Assembly: GCA_945862215.1 (NCBI GenBank)
Contig: CAMAXY010000009.1
Location: 1-63,273 of the forward strand
Length of the DNA stretch: 63,273 nt
From: Singulisphaera sp. GP187
Lineage (GTDB): Bacteria > Planctomycetota > Phycisphaerae > Phycisphaerales > SM1A02
Direction of reading: 5' to 3'
Both the position numbers and the translations under genes were made by a program. Under the pieces are notes generated by a model, which was not told where the DNA came from, searched no databases, and saw nothing but the letters and a program-made list of their open reading frames with translations. Positions 26,734 to 35,219 of the stretch are shown here, piece by piece; position 1 is the stretch's first letter, and the number at the start of each line of letters is the position of its first letter.

Positions 26734-27546
26734 GTGTCGACAAAGATAACTCGCATCTTCGATTCCCTTCGTTCAGAAAAGAAAACGGCGTTGATGCCGT
26801 TCATTACTGGCGGTTATCCCTCTTTGGATGTGACCACTGCAGCGATCGAGGCGATTGCTCATGCGGGTGCTTCGATCATTGAAGTTGGCATTCCATTCAG
26901 CGATCCAATTGCAGATGGTCCAGTTATCGCTGCGAGTATGCACGATGCATTACAAAATGGCGCAGATCCCCACAGTGTCTTCAACGCCGTGTGTGCTGCG
27001 CGTGCAAAGACTTCGGTCGGATTGGTCGCAATGGTCAGCGTTTCGATTGTCACCAGAATCGGCGCGAAGAATTTTATTGCGCAGGCAGCTGATTCTGGCT
27101 TCGATGGATTGATCGTGCCGGACATGGATCTTTCACAAGCTCGAGAACTTTCCAATCTTTGTGAACGTCGCGATATTGCGCTGGCATTGCTGGTTGCTCC
27201 AACGACTTCGCCCGCTCGTATGGCGCAAATCACAGAATCTTGCAGAGGCTTTATCTATCTCTTGGCTCGAGCCGGATTGACGGGCGAGCAGGAATCAAGT
27301 CCAGAAATTTCAGGATCGGTGAATGCCATTCGAGCAGTCAGTAAACTTCCAATTGCAGCAGGATTTGGAATCTCAAGTCCAGAGCATGTCGCTGCTGTCA
27401 CGAAATATGCGGACGCGGCGATCGTCGGAAGCGCCCTCGTTCGGCGCATGGGCAAAGGCGATCCAGTCTCTGCTGCTGCGGACTTCACTCGACTCCTCGC
27501 AACTGGCCTGAGAACGGGATTGCCTGCCTCATCATTTTCAAATTGA
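26734..27546 (+). CDS. trpA: Tryptophan synthase alpha subunit
   Basis: Cleaves indole-3-glycerol phosphate to indole, passed to TrpB. 270 residues, the standard length of this TIM barrel. IIEVGIPFSDPIADGPVI contains catalytic Glu50 and Asp61 (E. coli Glu49 and Asp60). 'GFIYLLARAGLTGEQ' and 'AAGFGISSPEHV' are the phosphate-binding loops. The start is GTG at 26734. No trpB or other trp gene is adjacent, so the pathway genes are dispersed here. Confidence 0.96.
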   Translation: MSTKITRIFDSLRSEKKTALMPFITGGYPSLDVTTAAIEAIAHAGASIIEVGIPFSDPIADGPVIAASMHDALQNGADPHSVFNAVCAARAKTSVGLVAMVSVSIVTRIGAKNFIAQAADSGFDGLIVPDMDLSQARELSNLCERRDIALALLVAPTTSPARMAQITESCRGFIYLLARAGLTGEQESSPEISGSVNAIRAVSKLPIAAGFGISSPEHVAAVTKYADAAIVGSALVRRMGKGDPVSAAADFTRLLATGLRTGLPASSFSN

Positions 27547-27632
27547 GTTTCGACCCTATCCTTCTTCCTTCGATGGTGGCAAGATCGACTCAAATATTTT
27601 CTTCTGCGTACGGGCATAAAGGTCAAGAAAAT

Positions 27633-29198
27633 ATGAACCGTGAAATTCTTGTTGTGAACTCTGTCACAGTTGACTATCCAGGAGTTCGGGCGCTTGATGC
27701 GGTTTCACTTGCATTTCGTACAGGTGAAATTCATGCGATTGTCGGAGAGAATGGTGCAGGCAAGAGCACGATGATGAAAGTTCTCTCTGGAGTGATACGG
27801 CCGACTTCTGGAACGATCATGCTGAAGGGGATGCAACGGCAATTCACGCGACCTTCCGATGCGATTCGCGCAGGAATTGCGATGGTGCATCAAGAGCTGC
27901 ATTTGGTTGGAACACTCAATGTTGCGGAAAATGTTCTTCTTGGCCGAGAACCCACCCGATTCTTAGGCGTTGCAGTTGATCACCAACGTCAACACGTCGT
28001 TGCTGGTGCACTTTTACGGCAACTCGGCAGTGACTTCGATCTTTCGACTCTTGCGTGCGACCTCTCGATTGCCCAACAGCAATTTGTTGAGATCGCAAAG
28101 TGTCTTGCGAGCGATGCTCGTGTCCTGATCTTCGACGAACCAACTGCAGTCTTAGGTGAAGTCGAAGCCAATCGTCTCTTTACTGTCATGAAGCGCTTGC
28201 GCGACGAAGGGCGCTGCGTCATATTTATCTCGCATCATCTTGACGAAGTCATTTCCATCGCGGACAGAATCACTGTTCTACGCGACGGGAAAGTGGTGCA
28301 AGTATTTTCCCGTAATACAAGTGGAATAGTTCAAAGCGAAGATGGTTCGATCGCAGATGAAGGTCGACTCGCACATGCGATGGTTGGTCACGAACTTTCG
28401 TCGATCTATCCAGAAAAGGTGTACCCAACCTGCACCAGTTCGGCAATCGAACTGGTCAACTTTGGTGCAAAGAAGAAATCGCATGGCATTTCATTTTCTG
28501 TCGCTGCTGGTGAAATCCTTGGTATCGCAGGTCTTGTTGGAAGCGGCCGGACTGAAACTGCTGAGGCGCTTGTTGGGATTCGACCTTGCGAAGGAGTTCT
28601 TCGCGTCGAAGGTCGCGAAATCCGATTTTCAAATCCGCGCGCAGCGATGCGCTCAGGCGTGGCGTATGTCAGCGAAGACCGCAAGAATCGGGGTTTGCAT
28701 GTCACGCTTTCATCGATCTGCAACATGATGCTTCCGTCGCTGGACAAAGTCTCTCGGTTTGGCGGCATCATGATTGATTCTCACACTGAACAGCGGATGA
28801 CCAAGAAATGGATTGATGCTTTTCAAATTCGTTGCGCTCGACCAATGCAAGCAATTTCTTCTCTCTCAGGTGGGAATCAACAAAAATTCGCACTTGCACG
28901 CTGGTTGGAAGCTCGCCCCAAAGTCTTGATCATCGACGAACCAACTCGTGGCGTCGACGTCGGCGCCCGCGGCGAGATTTATCGAATCATCACCCAACTT
29001 GCACGCGAAGGTCTCGCGTGCATCGTGATCAGTTCGGAACTTCCAGAAGTGATCGGTATCGCGCACCGAGTCATCGTGATGCGCGAAGGAACAATTGCAG
29101 GCGAAATCTCATCTGAACGACTCGTGCTCAAAGACTGTCAAGAGCGGATTGTTCGCATTGCATCGGGACTCTCAGAAGAAAGTGTTGAAAGCAAATGA
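27633..29198 (+). CDS. Sugar ABC importer ATPase with two ABC domains (RbsA/MglA type)
   Basis: About 521 residues with tandem ABC domains, as in ribose, galactose or xylose importers. The first has Walker A GENGAGKST, signature LSIAQQQFVEI and Walker B VLIFDEPTA. The second has a degenerate P-loop GLVGSGRTETAE, normal for the family, plus LSGGNQQKFALARWL and VLIIDEPTRGVD. ATG 27633 is chosen by homology with the family start and the GG-rich sequence just upstream. It heads a three-gene operon and overlaps the permease by 4 bases. The sugar cannot be named. Confidence 0.94.
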   Translation: MNREILVVNSVTVDYPGVRALDAVSLAFRTGEIHAIVGENGAGKSTMMKVLSGVIRPTSGTIMLKGMQRQFTRPSDAIRAGIAMVHQELHLVGTLNVAENVLLGREPTRFLGVAVDHQRQHVVAGALLRQLGSDFDLSTLACDLSIAQQQFVEIAKCLASDARVLIFDEPTAVLGEVEANRLFTVMKRLRDEGRCVIFISHHLDEVISIADRITVLRDGKVVQVFSRNTSGIVQSEDGSIADEGRLAHAMVGHELSSIYPEKVYPTCTSSAIELVNFGAKKKSHGISFSVAAGEILGIAGLVGSGRTETAEALVGIRPCEGVLRVEGREIRFSNPRAAMRSGVAYVSEDRKNRGLHVTLSSICNMMLPSLDKVSRFGGIMIDSHTEQRMTKKWIDAFQIRCARPMQAISSLSGGNQQKFALARWLEARPKVLIIDEPTRGVDVGARGEIYRIITQLAREGLACIVISSELPEVIGIAHRVIVMREGTIAGEISSERLVLKDCQERIVRIASGLSEESVESK

Positions 29199-30217
29199 AC
29201 CGACGCATTGCTTCCATGCTTCGTGCTTCGCAGCGTGGGCTTGAGATGTGGGGGGTCATTGTTGCGTTCGTCATTCTGTTTGCAGTCAGCACTTTCAACC
29301 AAGGTTTCGACTTTCTCAATCCAGAGAATTTCCGAGCGTTGCTCAATTCGAATGCGCCAGTTGGCATTCTGGCAGTCGGCATGACGCTCGTCATAATTTC
29401 TGCAGGAATTGATCTTTCTGTTGGGAGCATGGTGGTTCTCGCTGCCGCCATCGGAATGACCACAATGAATTCACTGATTGACAGTGGGACTTCCGAATTG
29501 AACGCCGTAATGCTCGGCGGAGCCGCCACAATCTTTGCCGGAACTGTCGCTGGCACATTCAATGGAGTGCTCGTTGTCTTTGGTCGCATCGCCCCGTTCA
29601 TCGCGACGCTCGGTGGGCTCGCTGCATTTAGGTCAATGTCGCTCGCCATCGCGGATGCAGGTGAGATTCGATCGCAAAGCGCCACGATGTTCAGTGCACT
29701 TGGTCGAGGAGGAGTTCCGATTCCTGGGCTTCTCAACGCTGCAGGCAAGCCTCTGACACTTTCATACAGCACTGTGATTTTTTTCGTCGTCGCAATCATT
29801 GCACAGTGGTTTCTTTCGCGTTCTCGATTCGGCCGACAACTTGTCGCAGTTGGCGCAAATGAGACTGCTGCGCGTTATGCCGGCATTTCCGTTTCATGGG
29901 TTCGATTGCGCGTGTATTCGATCATGGGATTACTCGCTGGCATTGCGGCTCTTGTTCAAAGTTCGCGAATGAATTCTGTCTCGACCGCACAACTTGGACT
30001 TGGTAGCGAACTGGATGCGATCGCCGCGGTTGTGATCGGCGGCACGACTCTTCGTGGCGGATTTGGTCGTGTCTGGGGAACTGTCGTCGGCGTGCTGATT
30101 TTGGGAATGATCACAAATATATTGACAATTTCTGGAGTCAGTCCCTACTGGCAGGGAGCAGTGAAAGGCGCAGTGATCGTTCTTGCAGTGCTCGTTCAAC
30201 GCAGTTCTCGGGAGTAA
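29195..30217 (+). CDS. Sugar ABC importer permease (RbsC type)
   Basis: 340 residues with eight to ten transmembrane helices. The family signatures AVGMTLVIISAGIDLSVG (residues 63-80) and VVIGGTTLRGGFG near the C terminus place it in the RbsC/XylH/MglC group, which forms the homodimeric channel for the adjacent ATPase. It overlaps the ATPase gene by 4 bases and is 45 bases before the binding-protein gene. Confidence 0.94.
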   Translation: MNRRIASMLRASQRGLEMWGVIVAFVILFAVSTFNQGFDFLNPENFRALLNSNAPVGILAVGMTLVIISAGIDLSVGSMVVLAAAIGMTTMNSLIDSGTSELNAVMLGGAATIFAGTVAGTFNGVLVVFGRIAPFIATLGGLAAFRSMSLAIADAGEIRSQSATMFSALGRGGVPIPGLLNAAGKPLTLSYSTVIFFVVAIIAQWFLSRSRFGRQLVAVGANETAARYAGISVSWVRLRVYSIMGLLAGIAALVQSSRMNSVSTAQLGLGSELDAIAAVVIGGTTLRGGFGRVWGTVVGVLILGMITNILTISGVSPYWQGAVKGAVIVLAVLVQRSSRE

Positions 30218-30249
30218 TTCTGCATCTCGCAGATACGGTAAAAAGAGTG

Positions 30250-30255
30250 TACTTT
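30250..30255 (+). promoter_or_regulatory. -10 hexamer TACTTT, possible separate leaderless start of the binding-protein gene
   Basis: TACTTT is followed by seven bases (cttaaat) and ATG 30263. An internal promoter would explain extra expression of the binding protein, which importers need in excess. Confidence 0.42.
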
Positions 30256-30262
30256 CTTAAAT

Positions 30263-31291
30263 ATGCTCCCATCTAAAAAAATTGTTTTCCTTTCATCTCT
30301 TCTTGCTTCAACCATTTTGGGTTTATCTCTCTTTGGTTTCGCAGCAGCGCAACCGATAGTTTCGCCCGCAGTCTCCAAGTCTTCACTGCAAGCAACAAAC
30401 GCAAAATTAAAAGTCGGCGTTTCAATTCCTGCGGCAGATCATGGATGGACTGCTGGAGTTGTGTGGTGGGCGAAAGAATGTTCTAAGCTTCATCCAGAAA
30501 TTGAGTGGACAATTGCGACTGCCGAAACTCCTGAAAAACAAATCGCTGATATTGAAGCATTCATGGCAAAGAAGGTCGACGCGCTGGTGATTCTTGCCAC
30601 AGAATCTGCGCCGCTGACACCAGTTGCTGAAGAAGCGCATAATCGTGGAATCCTGATCGTCAATGTCGACCGAGGATTTCTCAAGCCTGTCGCTGATATT
30701 TTTATCGAAGGTGATAACGCAGCTTTCGGTCGCAAGAGTGCTGAATTTATGGTTGAAAAACTTGGTGGCAAAGGCAAGGCAAAGGGAGAAATCATCATTC
30801 TCGAAGGTATTCCTTGCACTGTGAACACTGCGCGAGTCAATGCCGCAATGGCGATTTTTAAGGCAGAGCCTGGCATCAAGATCGTGGGACAGCAAGCGGC
30901 AAACTGGAGTCGTCAAAAAGCACTTGAAGTGACGGAAACTTTGCTGACAAAATCTCCCAAAGTCACTGCAATCTGGGCCTCCGACGATGACATGGCCCTC
31001 GGCGCAGAAAACGCGCTCGCTGAAAAGGGAATCACTGGCGTATGGATTCTCGGCGGAGCTGGAATGAAAGACATTGTCAAGCGCGTGATGGACAAGGATC
31101 CGATGTTCCCAGCTGACATCACATATCCGCCGTCGATGATCGCAACAGGAATGGAATTGGCATCCACTGTTCTTGTTGGTGGACAACGTGCAAAGAAAAT
31201 GCAGTTCATGCCTCACCACTTAGTAATCGATGTCGATTTGATTCTTCCAGAAAATGCGAAGGATTATTATTTTCCAAACAGCGTTTACTGA
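30263..31291 (+). CDS. Periplasmic sugar-binding protein (RbsB type)
   Basis: 342 residues. A signal segment (about residues 7-29, FLSSLLASTILGLSLFGFA) precedes a type I periplasmic binding fold. Typical features are LKVGVSIPAADHGWTAGV at strand 1, KKVDALVILATES, ILIVNVDRGF with the ligand-contacting Asp-Arg, and AIWASDDDMALGAENAL. 'GWTAG' and 'NWSRQKALEVTE' match the ribose/galactose group. It delivers ligand to the preceding permease. Sugar identity unknown. Confidence 0.93.
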   Translation: MLPSKKIVFLSSLLASTILGLSLFGFAAAQPIVSPAVSKSSLQATNAKLKVGVSIPAADHGWTAGVVWWAKECSKLHPEIEWTIATAETPEKQIADIEAFMAKKVDALVILATESAPLTPVAEEAHNRGILIVNVDRGFLKPVADIFIEGDNAAFGRKSAEFMVEKLGGKGKAKGEIIILEGIPCTVNTARVNAAMAIFKAEPGIKIVGQQAANWSRQKALEVTETLLTKSPKVTAIWASDDDMALGAENALAEKGITGVWILGGAGMKDIVKRVMDKDPMFPADITYPPSMIATGMELASTVLVGGQRAKKMQFMPHHLVIDVDLILPENAKDYYFPNSVY

Positions 31292-31297
31292 TCGAAA

Positions 31298-31915
31298 TCA
31301 ATACCGACGCATCACGCCGATCACGACCCCTTGAATTGTGCATTCACGCACAATGATTGGTTCAAATGCTGGATTTGAAGGTTGCAGGCGAATTGTTCCG
31401 TTTCGCTCTTTGAAATAGGACTTGAGCGTGGTCTCGCCATCTTCGAGCAAAGCAACAACACGCTCGCCATTTCGTGCAGTAGACCTTCGTTCAACGATTA
31501 CATAATCACCGTCGAGAATCCCTTCATCGCGCATCGATTCGCCTTCGACTTGAAGAGCGAACATTTCGCCTCGCCGTGCCGTGGTACGACCGAAAATCTC
31601 TTCAAGCTGAAGCTTTTCATCTTGTGCGCAGCGTTCGATCGGCATTCCTGCTGCAATCCGACCAAGCAGAGGAATCGAAAGCCCAGAGCCCTCATCGGGA
31701 CGGACTGCATCTTCGACTTCAGATAAAGAGCGAGCCTTGTTCGGGTTGCGCTTCAGAGCGCCTTTCTCGACGAGAGACTCCACATGTTCGAACACGGTGA
31801 CTTTGCTCACGGCGAGTTCGTCCGCTATCTCCTGCAGAGTCGGGGAGTATCCGTTCATCACTCTGAACTGGCGAACGAAGTTGAAGATCCGCATTTGTTT
31901 GGGTGTCAGATTCAT
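31298..31915 (-). CDS. lexA: LexA repressor
   Basis: SOS repressor and self-cleaving peptidase, 205 residues. The winged-helix domain (1-65) has SPTLQEIADELAVSKVTVFE as recognition region. The cleavage site is the Ala89-Gly90 pair in GRIAAGMP. Catalytic Ser127 is in VEGESMRDEG and Lys165 in ETTLKSYFKE, so the RecA-stimulated autoproteolysis site is complete. An AGGATG sequence lies about 12 bases before the ATG. Its first 197 bases overlap an upstream gene in another frame. The recX gene near 3 kb belongs to the same response. Confidence 0.96.
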   Translation of the reverse strand: MNLTPKQMRIFNFVRQFRVMNGYSPTLQEIADELAVSKVTVFEHVESLVEKGALKRNPNKARSLSEVEDAVRPDEGSGLSIPLLGRIAAGMPIERCAQDEKLQLEEIFGRTTARRGEMFALQVEGESMRDEGILDGDYVIVERRSTARNGERVVALLEDGETTLKSYFKERNGTIRLQPSNPAFEPIIVRECTIQGVVIGVMRRY

Positions 31916-32435
31916 TTTGTTGATTCATCCTTTGGGTGTCGATCTTTTGAATTGATTCTTGCGATTCCAAAAGCGTCTCAGCGACGCGGCGATATACATA
32001 GACAGTTGGTGGGGGAGCAGTGCGACCTCGGCCCTTTCGAATCATGCCATCTCGAATCATGCCGAGCACTCTTGCTGGCGTTGTTACATTTTGTGTTGTC
32101 GAAATTGAATCGGTAAATGCTCTTGAATTGATATGAAGTGGATTCTCTTGAAGCGGGGACTCTTGCACCGTGTGCCCAACCAATCTGGCACCGATCCCGA
32201 AAAGTCTTTCAAGCCAGTCGATTGGTTGCTCTACGAAACTGAGATTCTGCCCCGTCGCGTCGCCAGAATTCTGCGAAACAAAGATCATTTCGCCCATTTC
32301 ATCTGCAACTATTTGAGTGACAAAATCACCGCCAGGTCCAAGACAAATGATGGGCTCGCTGAGTTCTTGCAGCGCCCGATCTCCCTGCAGTGCCTGATTT
32401 CCCAAAAGCGATTTCATTTGATTGATTCTTTTCAT
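31719..32435 (-). CDS. Unknown protein encoded upstream of and overlapping lexA
   Basis: ATG at 32435 is preferred over a GTG at 32444 because GAGGTG lies 6 bases upstream. The frame runs about 238 residues, the last 65 inside lexA. The first 170 residues look like real protein: 'LQELSEPIICLGPGGDFVTQ' and then ARVLGMIRDGMIRKGRGR, a helical, basic stretch that could bind DNA. The part inside lexA is Arg-rich and looks like an out-of-frame translation, so either the gene lost its natural stop or the overlap is real. A +1 shift would stop at a TGA just before lexA. I do not recognise a family. Confidence 0.6.
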   Translation of the reverse strand: MKRINQMKSLLGNQALQGDRALQELSEPIICLGPGGDFVTQIVADEMGEMIFVSQNSGDATGQNLSFVEQPIDWLERLFGIGARLVGHTVQESPLQENPLHINSRAFTDSISTTQNVTTPARVLGMIRDGMIRKGRGRTAPPPTVYVYRRVAETLLESQESIQKIDTQRMNQQNESDTQTNADLQLRSPVQSDERILPDSAGDSGRTRREQSHRVRTCGVSRRERRSEAQPEQGSLFI

Positions 32436-32488
32436 GATGCTCACCTCATCGGTTGCTTTGCCTCGACGCCTTTACATTTGTACGGTAT

Positions 32489-32517
32489 ATGTTAGCCTGA
32501 CATCCGGTAGGGTTCAA
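32489..32517 (-). promoter_or_regulatory. Sigma70-type promoter TTGAAC-17-TAACAT of the lexA unit
   Basis: On the minus strand TTGAAC (32512-32517) and TAACAT (32489-32494) have a 17-base spacer; the start would be about 45 bases before the ATG at 32435. I see no obvious LexA-type palindrome, so an SOS box cannot be named. Confidence 0.6.
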
Positions 32518-32555
32518 GCCCTTTTTTCTTTGATTCAATTAACATCGCGGTTGCC

Positions 32556-33755
32556 ATGCCTGTGACCGCCAAATCCGACCACTGCCAACCCCCTCCGAGA
32601 TGCGCCAAAGAGGTCTGCGAGGCTTATAGGCTTGAAAAAGGGATCGTATTCCTCAATCACGGTTCCTTCGGCGCCATACCAGAACCCATCCGACTCGCTG
32701 TTGAATCTTGGCGTGCGCGGATCGAGGCACGGCCGATCGAAATGATTGCTCGAAAGATGAAGCAGCACCTTGGCGAAGTCAAGCATGTGTTGGGTGAGTA
32801 CATCGGTACAGAGCCGCATCGAATCGGGTTGATCACCAACGCTACGACTGGTGTCGGTGCCGTTCTTCGCAGCATCGCATGGAAGCAAGGCGACCGAATC
32901 CTGATCACCAACCAGGGTTACAACGCAGTGCGTCAAGCGATTCAATATTGTTGCGAACGATTTGGATGTGAGGCGGTCATCCTTGATCTTCCGCTTCCAC
33001 TTGAAGATCATCAAATTGTTCTTGATCGTTTCATGAAAGCTATCGACACGCACACACGCTTGGTCATTGTCGATCACATCACCAGTCCTACCGCCATCAT
33101 CTTGCCCGTCGCAGAAATTGCGCGCGCTTGTCGCGACAAGGGAGTTCTTTGTTTGGTGGATGGCGCTCACGCTCCTGGAATGATTCCACTGAACATCGAT
33201 GAAATTGGTGCGGACTGGTACACCGGAAATTTGCACAAATGGGTTTGTGCTCCCAAAGGTTGCGCATTTCTTGTTGCCTCTGCGCAGACTGAAACTTGGA
33301 CTCATCCTGAAACAACAAGCCATATGCACGGTCATGGATTTGCTGAAGAATTTGATTGGCAAGGAACGCGCGACTTCGCACCTTGGTTGACAATTCCAGC
33401 AGCAATCGAATTTGTTCGCGGTGGATTTCCAGGGGGAATTCGCGAACATAATCATCAGCTCGCGACATGGGCGCAAAAAAAACTCTGTCAAGACTTTGGA
33501 ACTCGTTCAATTTCTCCAATCGATGGTTCGATGATTGGATCGATGGCGACGATTCCACTCCCACCTCCTATTGCACAGCGATTCGCATCAGCAGCAGACT
33601 TTCAGGCGACCCTCTACGACACACACAAAATCGAGGTGCCAATTATTGATTGGGGTGGAGCGTGGCACGCTCGAATTTCAGCGCAGGCTTACAACTTCCC
33701 AGAAGACTATTTTGCACTCTCCGCTGCAGTCTGTTCAGAAGCACTTGTGCGCTGA
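32556..33755 (+). CDS. Class V PLP-dependent aminotransferase, isopenicillin-N-epimerase-like
   Basis: 399 residues. The start 'GIVFLNHGSFGAIP' (residues 29-42) is the hallmark of the isopenicillin N epimerase/cysteine desulfurase-like group. HITSPTAIILP and LCLVDGAHAPGM contain the PLP ring Asp; NLHKWVCAPKG has the Schiff-base Lys228. The reaction in this group ranges from epimerisation to C-S lyase activity, and no beta-lactam genes are near, so only the fold family is safe. Divergent from the lexA unit. Confidence 0.88.
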   Translation: MPVTAKSDHCQPPPRCAKEVCEAYRLEKGIVFLNHGSFGAIPEPIRLAVESWRARIEARPIEMIARKMKQHLGEVKHVLGEYIGTEPHRIGLITNATTGVGAVLRSIAWKQGDRILITNQGYNAVRQAIQYCCERFGCEAVILDLPLPLEDHQIVLDRFMKAIDTHTRLVIVDHITSPTAIILPVAEIARACRDKGVLCLVDGAHAPGMIPLNIDEIGADWYTGNLHKWVCAPKGCAFLVASAQTETWTHPETTSHMHGHGFAEEFDWQGTRDFAPWLTIPAAIEFVRGGFPGGIREHNHQLATWAQKKLCQDFGTRSISPIDGSMIGSMATIPLPPPIAQRFASAADFQATLYDTHKIEVPIIDWGGAWHARISAQAYNFPEDYFALSAAVCSEALVR

Positions 33756-33757
33756 AA

Positions 33758-34753
33758 TCAAGTTTTTTCTGCTGGCGGGGTGATGACTGCGGGGGGGACA
33801 GGAGGGATCGCCGGAGCAATTTGGCTCGCAGCCTGAGATTGCTTGAAAGGAAGATATTCAGTGTTGAACCAAGTCCACCAACGCTTCATGTCCCAACCAT
33901 TATCCGCTGTTGATTGTCCGAAATCTCTCGAAGTCAGCGCGATGAGAGATTGATGCGCATCAGATCGATAATTGTAAACCATTGCATCTTGAACCTGCAT
34001 CAAAACGCCCGTCTGAAGCGTTCCAATCACAGGAATAAATGCGCCGGCATTATCGCCAACAACAGCGGTCACATTTGCGATGTAGCGGGTATTCGTGCCA
34101 ATTGCGATCCAAGCCAAATCACCCTTTGTTTTCTTTTCGTCTGCGGTGACTTGCGCAAAGATTAATGATGGAATGACTGCAAACGCGTCAACTTTTCCAG
34201 CAAGCAATCCAGATTGATTCACGACAAGGTGTCTTTGGTCACGCAGTCCGAGTTCGATTATTGCAATCACTTCATCGCACGCTGGACGCACAATTCGCCT
34301 GGAAGCTTCGTGTCGCATGGTCGATTCTTCATTGCGAATCGCAATCTTTGCCAACATCCCTTGCCCAAGCCCGCCTTGGCCTGCGAGGTGATCAAAGAAT
34401 GCCAAACGCACATCATCTTTTTCATCCTTCATCGCATCCCAAAGTGCCTGCCATGAAGATGGATCTTTCCACTGACTGATTTGAGCGATGTTCTGCGTTC
34501 GCGTTATCCCGCGATGCGTTCCAAACTTCGCACGTACGAAATCCTTCGCACTTCGCTCATATGATTGCGGAGTCCCAGCCGTTGGATCAGCTGGTTTGAG
34601 AATCGCGGGATCAACTGCTGGCGGAATCCCTCCTGTCGAAGGGATCGGTCGCAACAATGAAGGCGGAATTGTTGCCGACGGATTTGATTGAATCAAAGTC
34701 GCTGCTTGTAAGACAGTGGTCACAATCCATGCGGCTGTGATAGCAATTCGCAT
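33758..34753 (-). CDS. Exported protein, possibly HEAT-repeat-like
   Basis: 331 residues. A signal segment (residues 3-18) is followed by a Pro-rich linker and a helical domain from about residue 70 with regular pairs of helices such as 'DPSSWQALWDAMKDEKDDVR' and 'EVIAIIELGLRDQRHLVV', suggesting HEAT-like repeats. The C-terminal part has WWTWFNTEYLPF and a Pro-rich tail. No catalytic motif. A TATCCT -10 lies 7 bases before the ATG and overlaps the -10 of the divergent globin gene. Confidence 0.72.
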   Translation of the reverse strand: MRIAITAAWIVTTVLQAATLIQSNPSATIPPSLLRPIPSTGGIPPAVDPAILKPADPTAGTPQSYERSAKDFVRAKFGTHRGITRTQNIAQISQWKDPSSWQALWDAMKDEKDDVRLAFFDHLAGQGGLGQGMLAKIAIRNEESTMRHEASRRIVRPACDEVIAIIELGLRDQRHLVVNQSGLLAGKVDAFAVIPSLIFAQVTADEKKTKGDLAWIAIGTNTRYIANVTAVVGDNAGAFIPVIGTLQTGVLMQVQDAMVYNYRSDAHQSLIALTSRDFGQSTADNGWDMKRWWTWFNTEYLPFKQSQAASQIAPAIPPVPPAVITPPAEKT

Positions 34754-34759
34754 GCGTCA

Positions 34760-34766
34760 TAGGATA
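34760..34766. promoter_or_regulatory. Shared bidirectional -10 element TAGGATA
   Basis: Plus strand: TAGGAT (34760-34765) plus seven bases gives ATG 34773 of the globin gene. Minus strand: TATCCT (34761-34766 reversed) plus seven bases gives ATG 34753 of the exported protein gene. The two hexamers are the two strands of nearly the same seven bases, with predicted start points 20 bases apart on opposite strands. Confidence 0.55.
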
Positions 34767-34772
34767 GCACCG

Positions 34773-35186
34773 ATGACGAACAATCCAAATGAATCTCCAA
34801 GCGTCAGCGAGCCAGATCCACGGGAACTCTTTGCTCGACTCGGCGAAGAATCGTTCTGGCGTATCGCGCGTGCGTTTTATGCGCGAATTGCTATCGATCA
34901 ACTTCTGCGACCAATGTTTCCCAAAGACCTTGAAGAACCAATTCGGAATCAAGCGGAATTTCTGATTCAATATTTCGGTGGACCAGAAACATACAGCATT
35001 CGCAAAGGTCATCCTCGTCTGCGAATGCGGCATCATCCGTATTCGATCGGAGTTGCAGAGCGAAATGCATGGGTTGCGGCAATGACAGGCGCGCTTGAAG
35101 ATGCGAAAATCCCACAACCAGACCGCACAGTCATGAATCGCTATTTTGCGAACACTGCAACTTTCTTGATGAACCGTGATGAGTGA
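34773..35186 (+). CDS. Truncated haemoglobin, group II (TrHbO type)
   Basis: 137 residues from ATG 34773. The 2-on-2 globin pattern is clear: FWRIARAFYARIAIDQLLRP at helices A-B, QYFGGPETYS (Tyr at CD1 region) and RMRHHPYSIGVAERNAW, which contains the proximal His F8 (His87) and the group II Trp at G8 (Trp100). These proteins bind O2 or NO in the cytoplasm. No partner reductase is adjacent. It is leaderless by the promoter position. Confidence 0.92.
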   Translation: MTNNPNESPSVSEPDPRELFARLGEESFWRIARAFYARIAIDQLLRPMFPKDLEEPIRNQAEFLIQYFGGPETYSIRKGHPRLRMRHHPYSIGVAERNAWVAAMTGALEDAKIPQPDRTVMNRYFANTATFLMNRDE

Positions 35187-35219
35187 TTGCACTCGCGAAA
35201 CGCGACGAGAAAATGTAAC

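Noticed and set aside
32133..32495. Plus-strand open frame opposite the gene upstream of lexA
   Set aside because: Antisense shadow; the minus-strand frame has a promoter, a ribosome binding site and protein-like composition.
32470..32520. SOS box in the lexA promoter
   Set aside because: No palindrome of E. coli or Gram-positive type is visible; the planctomycete operator is not known to me, so I name only the promoter.
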